Part shown: positions 16,098 through 23,117 of the stretch, piece by piece | How positions within the stretch are numbered: position 1 is the stretch's first letter | Layout: every line of letters begins with the position of its first letter | Source of the DNA: an uncultured Oscillospiraceae bacterium | GTDB taxonomy: Bacteria; Bacillota; Clostridia; Oscillospirales; Oscillospiraceae | Assembly (NCBI GenBank): GCA_900763685.1 | Contig: CAAFLF010000021.1 | Coordinates: 1-60,222, forward strand | Direction of reading: 5' to 3' | DNA: 60,222 bases | Notes under the pieces: generated by a model | Database searches by the model: none | The model's input: only the letters and a program-made list of their open reading frames with translations | What the model was told of the DNA's origin: nothing | Position numbers and translations under genes: made by a program

Positions 16098-16262
16098 ATG
16101 GAACTGAAACTCGTGAACGGGGACTATCAGCCCGACGGTCACGGCGGACTGCGGCAGGCGGAGGAGGAGGTCCGGCTGCGGGGGAGCGAGCTCACCGTGA
16201 CCCTCATCCGCGCCGGGACGGAGCGGGAGCTGCGGCTGCCCCTGGGGGAGGTGACGGCGTGA
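16098..16262 (+). pseudogene. 54-codon gene: gp25-like wedge protein reduced by an internal deletion
   Basis: A short frame with GGAGGATAAG directly upstream encodes 54 residues. Its start, MELKLVNGDYQPDGHGGL, is the typical opening of gp25/XkdS-like baseplate wedge proteins. Its end, LTVTLIRAGTERELRL, resembles their closing beta strands. The usual middle of roughly 70-90 residues, including the lysozyme-like core, is missing with the frame kept. Either an internal deletion or an independently minimal protein. The stop overlaps the baseplate J start in GTGA form. Confidence 0.6.
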
Positions 16263-17317
16263 GAACGGTGGAGGCCATCTATGAGGCGCTGCGGGCCGCC
16301 TGCGAGGAGCGCTGCGGCTGCGTCATCGGCGACAGCTGCGACATGGCGGTGCGGCTCTACGCCGCAGCGGCCCAGATCCAGGCCCTGGAGGTCCAGGCGG
16401 AGTGGGTCAGCCGCCAGAGCTTCCCCCAGACGGCGGAGGGGGAGATGCTGGACCGCCACGCCGAGACCCGGGGCATCACCCGTCTGGCGGCGGAGCGGGC
16501 GAAGGGCGCGCTGCGCTTCTCCGTGAGCCAGGCGGCGGCATCGGACCTCGCCATCCCGGCGGGGAGCGTGTGCCTGACCCGGAGCGGCGAGGCCTTTGAG
16601 ACCACGGAGGAGGGCGCTCTGAAGGCGGGAGAGCTCAGCGTGGACATCCCGGCCCAGGCGGTGGAGGCCGGGTCCGAGGGGAACGCGGCCGCCGGGCGGA
16701 TCGCCCTGATGAGCCCGTATCCCGCGGGCATCCAGCGCTGTACCAATCCCGCCGCCTTCACCGGCGGCCGGGACCGGGAGGGGGACGAGAGCCTGCGGGC
16801 GAGAGTGCTGGGGAGCTTCCGGCGCCTGCCCAACGGGGCCAACGCGGCCTTCTATGAGACGGTGGCCCTCAGCCACAGCGGCGTGGCGGCGGCCGCCGCG
16901 GTGGGCCGGGCCAGGGGCACCGGGACGGTGAACGTCTATCTCACCTCCCCGGCGGGGGTGCCCTCCCAGGCGCTGCTGGCGGAGGTGGAGGCGGACCTCG
17001 CCGCCCGGCGGGAGATCGCCGTGGATGTGAAGGCCCTGGCCCCCACCACCGCCGCGGTCAACGTGGCGGCGGCGGTGAAGCCTGAGGCGGAGCGGAGCTT
17101 CGCCGAGGTGAAGGCGGCGGTGGAGGAGGCGCTCCGGCGGCACTTCACCGGGACCCTTCTGGGGAAGGGAGTCTTTCTCGCGGAGCTGGGGAGCCTCATC
17201 TATCAGGTGGATGGCGTCGCCAACTGCCGCCTGACGGCCCCGGCGGCGGACCTTGCCGCCGTGCCCACGGCGCTGCCGGTGCTGGGGACGGTGACCATCA
17301 CAGAAATGGAGGGCTGA
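16259..17317 (+). CDS. Baseplate J / gp47-like protein (XkdT-like)
   Basis: A 352-residue protein with the Baseplate_J signature: an N-terminal helix, QSFPQTAEGEMLDRHAETRGI around residues 50-70, a middle with AAFTGGRDREGDESLRARV and ANAAFYETVAL, and a C-terminal gp6-like domain (EVKAAVEEALRRHFTG). It forms wedge arms of the baseplate and controls sheath contraction. GTG start at 16259. All expected regions appear present. Confidence 0.88.
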   Translation: MRTVEAIYEALRAACEERCGCVIGDSCDMAVRLYAAAAQIQALEVQAEWVSRQSFPQTAEGEMLDRHAETRGITRLAAERAKGALRFSVSQAAASDLAIPAGSVCLTRSGEAFETTEEGALKAGELSVDIPAQAVEAGSEGNAAAGRIALMSPYPAGIQRCTNPAAFTGGRDREGDESLRARVLGSFRRLPNGANAAFYETVALSHSGVAAAAAVGRARGTGTVNVYLTSPAGVPSQALLAEVEADLAARREIAVDVKALAPTTAAVNVAAAVKPEAERSFAEVKAAVEEALRRHFTGTLLGKGVFLAELGSLIYQVDGVANCRLTAPAADLAAVPTALPVLGTVTITEMEG

Positions 17318-17318
17318 G

Positions 17319-17900
17319 ATGGGCTGCTGTGACGATCTCAAAGCGCTGCTCGCGCCCCTGGGGCTCTACGACCTCTCGGCGGGGGCCAGAAACGAGGCGG
17401 AGCTCTTCGCCCTTGGGGCGGCGCTGGACGGCGTGGACGCCGCCCTGACGGCGGCGGAGCGGGAGGCCCTGGTGCCCACCGCCACCGACGAGGGCCTGGC
17501 CCGCTGGGAGGCGGCGCTGCCCTGGCGGCCCGCGGCGGGAACGCTGGCGGAGCGGCGGGCGGCCATCAGCGCCCTGCTCTGCGTCGACGGCGACAGCCTG
17601 ACGCTGGAGGCTGTGAACCGGGCCATCCAGGGCTGCGGCATCCGGGCCAGGGTCCAGGAGACCGGGATCAGGACCGTGGAGGTCTGGTTCCCGGGGCAGA
17701 AGGGCGTGCCACCCCAGTTTGAGCGGATCCGGCGCATTCTGCTGGACATCCTGCCCTGCCACCTGGCGGTGACGTTTTGCTTCCGATACCTTACCTGGGA
17801 GGAGTTCGAGGGGCGGAGCCTCACCTGGGCGGCGGTGGAGGCCGCCGGGACCACCTGGGAGGAGCTGGAGCTCTCCAGCACCCGGACGGACAGTGAATGA
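17319..17900 (+). CDS. DUF2313 baseplate/tail protein (XkdU / YmfQ-like)
   Basis: A 193-residue protein directly downstream of baseplate J, where XkdU lies in PBSX. The early LLAPLGLYDL, the central RRAAISALLCVDGDSLTLEAVNRAI and the late ILPCHLAVTFCF follow the DUF2313 pattern. It links baseplate wedges to fibres. It is the last gene of the cluster: no fibre, holin or lysin gene follows, only a terminator. Confidence 0.8.
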   Translation: MGCCDDLKALLAPLGLYDLSAGARNEAELFALGAALDGVDAALTAAEREALVPTATDEGLARWEAALPWRPAAGTLAERRAAISALLCVDGDSLTLEAVNRAIQGCGIRARVQETGIRTVEVWFPGQKGVPPQFERIRRILLDILPCHLAVTFCFRYLTWEEFEGRSLTWAAVEAAGTTWEELELSSTRTDSE

Positions 17901-17902
17901 GA

Positions 17903-17950
17903 CCACCCCCGGCGGGAAGGCGATGACCTTCCCGCCGGGGGTGGCTTTTT
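17903..17950 (+). terminator. Strong terminator closing the phage cluster
   Basis: An 18-bp perfect stem beginning CCACCCCCGGCGGG, with loop CGATGA, ending in a T5 tract. It starts two bases after the last phage stop codon. Confidence 0.92.
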
Positions 17951-17964
17951 GGGGCCTGATGGGG

Positions 17965-18333
17965 TCAGGGCTCGGCGGGCTCTTCGGGGAGGTAGAACTT
18001 GCCCCGGTAGAAGTTCTCGCTGCCCAGGGGCTTGGCGCACAGGCGGAAGAGGACGCAGCCGTCGGGACAGACGATGGTCTTCTCATAGGGGCCGTCGCCG
18101 CCGATGTTCCGGAGGTCGCCGCCGGAGCGGAGGGACTCCATGATGGGGTAGAGCATCAGCATGGTCTTGGAGCAGATGCCGTAACCCTGGGCGTTCACCG
18201 GGCAGCCGTAGGTGCAGGTGTAGCGGTCACCGATCTCCTCGCCGTTGCGGCAGTAGCGCTCCGGCTTGTCGCCCCGGAGGTAGCCGGTGACCTCCACGGT
18301 GAACTCGAATTCCTCATCGTACCATTTTTTCAT
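17965..18333 (-). CDS. TIGR04076-family small cysteine-containing protein
   Basis: A 122-residue protein of unknown function. It has VEVTGYLRGD, then GDRYTCTYGCPVNAQGYGIC, LMLYPIMESLRSGGDL and CPDGCVLFRLCA, the layout of the TIGR04076 family with scattered conserved cysteines. The start at 18333 is chosen because AAAGGAG lies seven bases upstream. It has its own near-consensus promoter. The converging phage terminator lies just beyond its stop. Confidence 0.8.
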   Translation of the reverse strand: MKKWYDEEFEFTVEVTGYLRGDKPERYCRNGEEIGDRYTCTYGCPVNAQGYGICSKTMLMLYPIMESLRSGGDLRNIGGDGPYEKTIVCPDGCVLFRLCAKPLGSENFYRGKFYLPEEPAEP

Positions 18334-18380
18334 GGGAGACTCCTTTCTGGATATCAAATGATGCGTAACTAACGTTTTGC

Positions 18381-18409
18381 ATCATAGCACGGAAAGCTGC
18401 CCCTGTCAA
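18381..18409 (-). promoter_or_regulatory. Near-consensus promoter of the TIGR04076 gene
   Basis: Minus strand: TTGACA, 17 bases, TATGAT. The transcript would start about 40 bases before the ATG. Confidence 0.85.
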
Positions 18410-18546
18410 GGCGGTGGGGGAGGGGGGAAATTTGGCCGGAAAGGGAAAACGCCGCCTATCCAGAGGATGGGCGGCGGGCGCTTTTGGGGTGAAAATGGGG
18501 GTAAAAAGGGGGGAGAGGTATGACCAGGCGGGCAGACAACACAACC

Positions 18547-18584
18547 GCCCGCAGGACGGTCTCTCCGTTCTGCGGGTGAGGGGG
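18547..18584 (-). terminator. Probable terminator of the GntR gene
   Basis: CCCGCAGAACGG and CCGTCCTGCGGG pair around a short loop, just after the GntR stop. The minus-strand continuation GGTTGTGTTGT is only moderately T-rich, so it may be weak. Confidence 0.55.
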
Positions 18585-18597
18585 GAAGGGGGCTTTC

Positions 18598-19284
18598 TCA
18601 GGTGCTGAGGGCGTTGAGCATGTGGCGCATGTGGATGCCCATGGCCTCCCGGGCGCCGGGGGCGTCCCGCCGGAGGAGGAACTCCAGGATGGCCTCGTTG
18701 TCGCTGATGGCCATGTGCTGGATATACTCCAGATTCTGGGCGGTCAGCAGCATGAACTCCGCCACGGCGTTGTTGATGATGGGGTAGAGGCGGCGCATAT
18801 ACTCGTTGTGGGAGGCGCGGCTGATGGCCAGGTGGAACTCCTGGTCCGCGGCGGACCAGTCGCCGCCCTGCTGGGCCACCTCGACGACCCGCTGGGCCTT
18901 GCGGCGGATCTGCTCCAGCTCCTCGTCGCTGGCCCGCTCGCAGGCCAGGGCCACGGTGGCGGGCTCGAAGATGAGGCGCATCTCCAGCAGGTCCCGGGCG
19001 CGGAGCTGGGAGTGGAGGCTTTGGATGGCGGAGAGGTTCACCGAGGAATCCGGCAGCTCCTGGGCCACGAAGGTGCCCCGGCCCCGCTGGATCTGCAGGA
19101 CGCCCTGGGCCACCAGGGAGGAAATGGCCTCCCGCAGGGTGGTGCGGCTGACGCCCAGCTCCGCCGAGAGCTCATTCTCATTGGGAAGCTTCTCGCCGGG
19201 ACCGTAGCGCCGCTCGTCCACGATGCGCTCGAAAAGGCGCTCCGCCGTCTGCTCGGAGAGCTTGATCTTCTGGGGTGAATGCAT
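18598..19284 (-). CDS. FadR-type GntR transcriptional regulator (FCD domain)
   Basis: A 228-residue repressor. The N-terminal winged helix (residues 8-75) has ERIVDERRYGPGEKLPNENE and the recognition region LGVSRTTLREAISSL, then GRGTFV. The C-terminal FCD ligand domain has LLEMRLIFEPATVALA, a conserved DQEFHLAIS and late histidines, which in this group bind a metal and organic acids. It is divergent from the 2-oxoacid oxidoreductase operon, whose promoter carries a FadR-type operator, so control by a 2-oxo or hydroxy acid is likely. Start at 19284 with AGAGGAGAA upstream. Confidence 0.88.
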   Translation of the reverse strand: MHSPQKIKLSEQTAERLFERIVDERRYGPGEKLPNENELSAELGVSRTTLREAISSLVAQGVLQIQRGRGTFVAQELPDSSVNLSAIQSLHSQLRARDLLEMRLIFEPATVALACERASDEELEQIRRKAQRVVEVAQQGGDWSAADQEFHLAISRASHNEYMRRLYPIINNAVAEFMLLTAQNLEYIQHMAISDNEAILEFLLRRDAPGAREAMGIHMRHMLNALST

Positions 19285-19358
19285 GGGAAATTCTCCTCTC
19301 ATTCGCCGCTGCCACGGAGGGGAAGCGGACGAAAATTTGGGGGGCTTTCAGAAGAAAT

Positions 19359-19371
19359 GTGGTATAACCAC
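19359..19371. promoter_or_regulatory. FadR-family operator
   Basis: GTGGTATAACCAC is a perfect inverted repeat containing TGGTATAACCA, the TGGT-N3-ACCA form bound by FadR, LldR and PdhR. It touches the -35 box of the operon promoter and lies between the divergent GntR gene and the operon. Confidence 0.7.
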
Positions 19372-19400
19372 TTGACAAGGGTAGGACTTTCGTCTACAAT
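19372..19400 (+). promoter_or_regulatory. Promoter of the 2-oxoacid oxidoreductase operon
   Basis: TTGACA at 19372-19377, 17-base spacer, TACAAT at 19395-19400. An AT-rich leader of about 70 bases follows, ending in AAAGGAGGGG before the first gene. Confidence 0.85.
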
Positions 19401-19472
19401 GACATCATACAACAAACCGCAAAATAATACAACAACTATTTTTCAATTTTTTGAAAAAAGGAGGGGACCGCA

Positions 19473-20162
19473 GTGATCGTTCCGGCAGGGGCCATCTCCC
19501 CCCACCGGCTGCTCATCGTCACCGGCCATTTCGGCACCGGCAAGACCGAGTTCTCCGTGAACCTGGCCTTGGCTCTGGCCCGGGCGGGCGAGAAGGTGAT
19601 GATGGCGGACCTTGACATCGTGAACCCCTACTTCCGATCCCGGGAGCGGCGGGAGGCGCTGGAGGCCGCGGGCGTCCGGCTCATCACCTCCTCCCAGGAC
19701 TCGGAGAACGCGGACATGCCCTCCCTCCCGGCGGAGATCCTGACCGTGCTGGAGGACCGGAGCTACCGCGGGCTCCTGGACATCGGCGGCGACCCCGACG
19801 GGGCCCGGGTCCTGGCCCGCTACCAGCCCAAGATCACGGCGGAGGACTACCAGCTCCTCTTCGTCTCCAACGCCAACCGGCCCGAGGTCCGGAAGGCGGA
19901 GGACGCCATCTCGTACCTCCGCTGCATCGAGGAGGTCACGGGCCTCACCTGCGGCGGCATCGTCAACAACACCCACCTCTGCGGCGAGACCACGGCGGAG
20001 GAGATCCTGCGGGGCGCGGAGCTGGCGAGGGATATCTCGGAGAGGACCGGCATCCCCGTCCTCTGCCACACGGCGGAGGAGCGGCTGATCCCGGAGCTCA
20101 CCGCGCTGGAGGAGCCCATCTTCCCTATCACCATCCAGATGAAAAAACCATGGGAGCGCTGA
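19473..20162 (+). CDS. MinD/ParA-like P-loop ATPase at the head of the oxidoreductase operon
   Basis: A 229-residue SIMIBI-class ATPase. A deviant Walker A motif, GHFGTGKTEFSVNLALALA, is at residues 19-38. Switch-like MADLDIVNPYF follows, with LDIGGDPDGARVLARY in the Walker B region and VNNTHLCGET in the base-recognition region. Related ATPases build Fe-S clusters or insert cofactors; this one may help mature the ferredoxin or oxidoreductase next to it, but that is inference from context. GTG start at 19473, with GGAGG upstream. First gene of the operon after the GntR-controlled promoter. Confidence 0.8.
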   Translation: MIVPAGAISPHRLLIVTGHFGTGKTEFSVNLALALARAGEKVMMADLDIVNPYFRSRERREALEAAGVRLITSSQDSENADMPSLPAEILTVLEDRSYRGLLDIGGDPDGARVLARYQPKITAEDYQLLFVSNANRPEVRKAEDAISYLRCIEEVTGLTCGGIVNNTHLCGETTAEEILRGAELARDISERTGIPVLCHTAEERLIPELTALEEPIFPITIQMKKPWER

Positions 20163-20197
20163 GCTCCCCCAATCCAGGAAAGAAGGAGGACAAAAAT

Positions 20198-20410
20198 ATG
20201 ACGGCAAAAGTGACCTTCAACACGGAACGGTGCAAGGGCTGTGAGCTCTGCGTCTCCGTCTGTCCCAAGCACATCGTGGCCATCGACACCGCCGTGACCA
20301 ACCGCAAGGGCTATCACCCCGCGGGCGTCACGGACATGGCGGCATGTATCGCCTGCGCCAGCTGCGCCAAGATCTGCCCCGATTCCATCATCACGGTCGA
20401 GAAATTCTGA
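20198..20410 (+). CDS. 4Fe-4S ferredoxin subunit of 2-oxoacid oxidoreductase
   Basis: A 70-residue protein with two complete CxxCxxCxxxCP motifs, beginning CKGCELCVSVCPK and CIACASCAKICPD, so it should bind two [4Fe-4S] clusters. It carries electrons from the oxidoreductase core. The start at 20198 follows AGAAGGAGG; an in-frame upstream codon at 20150 lies inside the previous gene and lacks a ribosome binding site. It is the delta subunit in KorDABC/Vor arrangements. Confidence 0.9.
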   Translation: MTAKVTFNTERCKGCELCVSVCPKHIVAIDTAVTNRKGYHPAGVTDMAACIACASCAKICPDSIITVEKF

Positions 20411-20428
20411 AAAGAGGAGGTATCCCCC

Positions 20429-21496
20429 ATGGCAAAAGAACTGTGGAAAGGCAATGAAGCCATTGCCGAGGCCGCCATCCGCGGCGGCTGCGACTGCTAT
20501 TTCGGCTATCCCATCACGCCCCAGAGCGAGGTCCCGGAGTATATGTCCCTGCACATGCCCGAGCACGGCAAGGTCTTTGTCCAGGCCGAGAGCGAGCTGG
20601 CCGCCATCAACATGGTGTACGGCGCCGCCGCCTCCGGCATGCGGGCCATGACCTCCTCTTCCTCCCCCGGCGTGGCTCTGAAGCAGGAGGGCATCTCCTA
20701 CATCGCCACCTGCGAGCTGCCCTGCGTCATCGTCAACTGCATGCGGGGCGGCCCGGGTCTCGGCACCATCCAGCCCAGCCAGAGCGACTACTTCCAGGCC
20801 ACCCGCGGCGGCGGCAACGGCGACTACCGCACCGTGGTCCTGGCCCCCGCCAACATCCAGGAGCTGGTGGACTTCATCCAGGAGGCCTTCGACATCGCCG
20901 ACTGCTACCGCAACCCCGTCCTGGTGCTGGCCGACGGTCTCACCGGCCAGATGATGGAGCCCATCGAGTGGCATGAGATCCCCCACCGGGAGCTGCCCCC
21001 CAAGGATTGGGCCACCACCGGCAAGCACGGCCGCTCCCACCCCAATTTCGTGACCTCCCTTTTCATCGACCCCAACGACTGCGACGAGATGAACCAGCGC
21101 CTGGCCCGGAAGTACGCCCTCATCACCGAGAAGGAGATCCGCTACGAGGCCAAGGACTGCGAGGACGCCGAGATCGTGCTGGTGGCCTACGGCACCCCCG
21201 CCCGCGTGGTGCTCTCCGCCATTGAGGAGCTGCGCCGCCAGGGCGTGAAGGCCGGCCTCTTCCGCCCCATCACCCTCTGGCCCTTCCCCGAGAAGCAGCT
21301 GCATGACCTCGCGGGCGAGGACCACGTGAAGGTGGTGCTGGACGTGGAGATGAGCCTCGGCCAGATGATCGACGATGTCCGCCTGGCGGTGGAGGGCCAG
21401 AAGCCCGTGAAGTTCGCCGGCTGCGCCGGCGGGCGCATCCCCTCCGTGGAGGAGATCGTGGAGGCCGCCAAGAACGCGCTGAAGGAGGCTGAGTAA
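20429..21496 (+). CDS. vorB: 2-oxoacid:ferredoxin oxidoreductase alpha subunit (VorB/KorA type)
   Basis: A 355-residue protein with the pyruvate-flavodoxin oxidoreductase N-terminal domain: GNEAIAEAAIRGGCDCYFGY, PITPQSE and the conserved TSSSSPG loop. Domain II follows, with LVAYGTPARVV and FRPITLWPFPE. It shapes the active site for oxidative decarboxylation of a 2-oxoacid with CoA, giving acyl-CoA, CO2 and reduced ferredoxin. Length and sequence suit the VorB/KorA branch (branched-chain 2-oxoacids or 2-oxoglutarate) rather than pyruvate enzymes. The true substrate cannot be settled from sequence. Confidence 0.85.
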   Translation: MAKELWKGNEAIAEAAIRGGCDCYFGYPITPQSEVPEYMSLHMPEHGKVFVQAESELAAINMVYGAAASGMRAMTSSSSPGVALKQEGISYIATCELPCVIVNCMRGGPGLGTIQPSQSDYFQATRGGGNGDYRTVVLAPANIQELVDFIQEAFDIADCYRNPVLVLADGLTGQMMEPIEWHEIPHRELPPKDWATTGKHGRSHPNFVTSLFIDPNDCDEMNQRLARKYALITEKEIRYEAKDCEDAEIVLVAYGTPARVVLSAIEELRRQGVKAGLFRPITLWPFPEKQLHDLAGEDHVKVVLDVEMSLGQMIDDVRLAVEGQKPVKFAGCAGGRIPSVEEIVEAAKNALKEAE

Positions 21497-21497
21497 G

Positions 21498-22247
21498 ATG
21501 GCGATCGTATACGAAAAGAGCAAGGCCCTGACCGACAAGGAGCTGCATTACTGCCCCGGCTGCCATCACGGCATCGTCCATAAGCTCATCGCGGAGACCC
21601 TGGAGGAGCTGAACCTGACGGACGAGGTCATCGCCGTCTGTCCCGTGGGCTGCTCCGTCTTCGCGGGCAACTACTTCAATTTTGACACCCAGGAGGCCGC
21701 TCATGGCCGGGCGCCCGCCGTTGCCACCGGCATTAAGCGGACCCACCCCACCCAGCCCGTCTTCACCTATCAGGGCGACGGCGACCTGGCCTCCATCGGC
21801 TGCGCGGAGATCGTCCACGCCGCCATGCGGGGGGAGAAGATCACCACCATCTTCATCAACAACGCCATCTACGGCATGACCGGCGGCCAGATGGCCCCTA
21901 CCACCCTCATCGGCCAGAAGGCCACCACCGCCCCCAAGGGCCGCACCAAGGAGCAGGCCGGCATGCCCATCCGCATGGCGGAGATGCTCTCCACCCTGGA
22001 TGGCTGCGTCTACGCCGAGCGGGTCTGCGTCACTGATATCCCCCACCTGAACAAGGCCAAGAAGGCCATCAAGAAGGCCTTTGAGAAGCAGATGGCCGGC
22101 GAGGGCTTCACCTTCATCGAGGTCCTCTCCACCTGCCCCACCAACTGGGGCATGACGCCCCTGAAGGCCAACGAGTGGCTGAAAAACGAGATGGCGGCCT
22201 ACTATCCCCTGGGCGTCATCAAGGAAAGCGCGCCGGAGGTGAAGTGA
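21498..22247 (+). CDS. vorA: 2-oxoacid:ferredoxin oxidoreductase beta subunit, TPP-binding (VorA/KorB type)
   Basis: A 249-residue subunit holding thiamin pyrophosphate. HYCPGCHHGIVHKLIAE near the start and GDGDLASIGCAEIVHA around residue 95 (the GDG-x-NN-like Mg/TPP motif) are followed by NNAIYGMTGGQMAPTT. VCPVGCSVFAG is the conserved cysteine-containing segment. It starts one base after the alpha-subunit stop region. Together with alpha and gamma it makes one enzyme. Confidence 0.88.
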   Translation: MAIVYEKSKALTDKELHYCPGCHHGIVHKLIAETLEELNLTDEVIAVCPVGCSVFAGNYFNFDTQEAAHGRAPAVATGIKRTHPTQPVFTYQGDGDLASIGCAEIVHAAMRGEKITTIFINNAIYGMTGGQMAPTTLIGQKATTAPKGRTKEQAGMPIRMAEMLSTLDGCVYAERVCVTDIPHLNKAKKAIKKAFEKQMAGEGFTFIEVLSTCPTNWGMTPLKANEWLKNEMAAYYPLGVIKESAPEVK

Positions 22248-22248
22248 C

Positions 22249-22785
22249 ATGAAGAAGGAACTGATCGTTGCCGGTTTCGGCGGCCAGGGCGCCCTGGCCA
22301 TCGGCAAGAACCTGGCCGAGGCCGGAATGGCCGAGGGCCTGAACGTCACCTGGGCCCCCTCCTACGGCCCCGAGATGCGGGGCGGCACCGCCAACTGCTC
22401 CGTGGTCCTCTCCACCGAGCGGGTGGGCTCCCCCGTTTTCGCCCGTCCCAGCGAGCTCATCGTGCTGAACCTTCCTTCCCTGCTGAAGTTCCAGGACGAT
22501 GTGCAGCCCGGCGGCACCATCTTTGTCAACAGCTCCGTCATCGAGGACAAGGTGGCGCGGCAGGATGTCACCGCCTACTATGTGCCCTGCAGCGAGATCG
22601 CCGAGAAGGTGGGCAACCCCAAGGCCTCCAACATGGTGATGCTGGGCGCCTACGTGGCCGCCACCAAGGTGGTGAAGCCCGAGACCGTGGTGGAGATCAT
22701 CAAGGAAATGTTCACCGGCGCCAAGGCCAAGTTCGTCCCCGCCAACATCGCCGCGTTCCAGGGCGGCATGGAGTGCGTCAAGTAA
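22249..22785 (+). CDS. vorC: 2-oxoacid:ferredoxin oxidoreductase gamma subunit (VorC/KorC type)
   Basis: A 178-residue POR gamma-domain protein: IVAGFGGQGALAIGKNLAEAG at the start, APSYGPEMRGGTANCSVVLS around residues 35-55 and KASNMVMLGAYVAAT. It completes the heterotetramer and probably binds CoA. It begins immediately after the beta subunit and is followed by a terminator, so the operon is five genes long. Confidence 0.88.
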   Translation: MKKELIVAGFGGQGALAIGKNLAEAGMAEGLNVTWAPSYGPEMRGGTANCSVVLSTERVGSPVFARPSELIVLNLPSLLKFQDDVQPGGTIFVNSSVIEDKVARQDVTAYYVPCSEIAEKVGNPKASNMVMLGAYVAATKVVKPETVVEIIKEMFTGAKAKFVPANIAAFQGGMECVK

Positions 22786-22798
22786 AGGAAGACCCATC

Positions 22799-22836
22799 CG
22801 GAAGGGAGGAAGCGAAGGCTTCCTCCCTTCCGTTTT
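22799..22836 (+). terminator. Terminator of the oxidoreductase operon
   Basis: A 15-bp stem CGGAAGGGAGGAAGC/GCTTCCTCCCTTCCG with a short loop and a TTTT tract. Confidence 0.9.
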
Positions 22837-22910
22837 CTCCCGGGCGTAAAGGCGGCGTCAAGGATGCCGCTTTTCCCGGGAAAATGGGCCTTGGGAGGGG
22901 CGCTTTCCCC

Positions 22911-22940
22911 TTTACAAAGGGCGGGACGCCATGCTATAAT
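22911..22940 (+). promoter_or_regulatory. Promoter of the RND-TetR operon
   Basis: TTTACA at 22911-22916, 18-base spacer, TATAAT at 22935-22940. The 150 bases between the operator and the RND ATG are GC-rich leader without another recognised signal. Confidence 0.75.
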
Positions 22941-22943
22941 AGA

Positions 22944-22967
22944 CGCCGACCGACCGGTCGGTCGGCG
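22944..22967. promoter_or_regulatory. TetR-family operator at the transcription start
   Basis: A perfect 24-bp palindrome, CGCCGACCGACC followed by its reverse complement, begins three bases after the -10 box and covers the start site. Its length and form are typical of TetR operators. The TetR gene at the end of the same operon is the obvious candidate ligand-controlled repressor. Confidence 0.78.
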
Positions 22968-23117
22968 CTGGGGAGGAGAGAGCCCAGGCGCCGCCCGGAC
23001 GGTCGCCTTTCCGCCCGCCGGGCGCCCCGAGAGGGGGCCGGAGGGTCGCTTACCGTCCCGGAAAGCCCGGGACAGCTGGGAAATTCCGCCCCCTCGGGGA
23101 GCTTGAAGGGGAAGCGT

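Larger units (their letters stand above)
5709..17950 (+). mobile_element. PBSX-like phage head and contractile-tail cluster, incomplete prophage
   Basis: A continuous plus-strand run of terminase, portal, protease, decoration, capsid, connector, sheath, tube, chaperone, LysM, hub, spike, wedge, baseplate J and DUF2313 genes, closed by a strong terminator. The order from portal on follows the xkd operon of the defective phage PBSX. Most junctions overlap by four bases (ATGA, GTGA or TTGA). There is no integrase, excisionase, repressor, replication, holin, endolysin or tail fibre gene, no attachment-site duplication that I can see, and no tape measure of usual size. Ordinary cellular genes abut both sides. 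Either a decayed prophage or a domesticated particle-forming locus. Confidence 0.9.
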
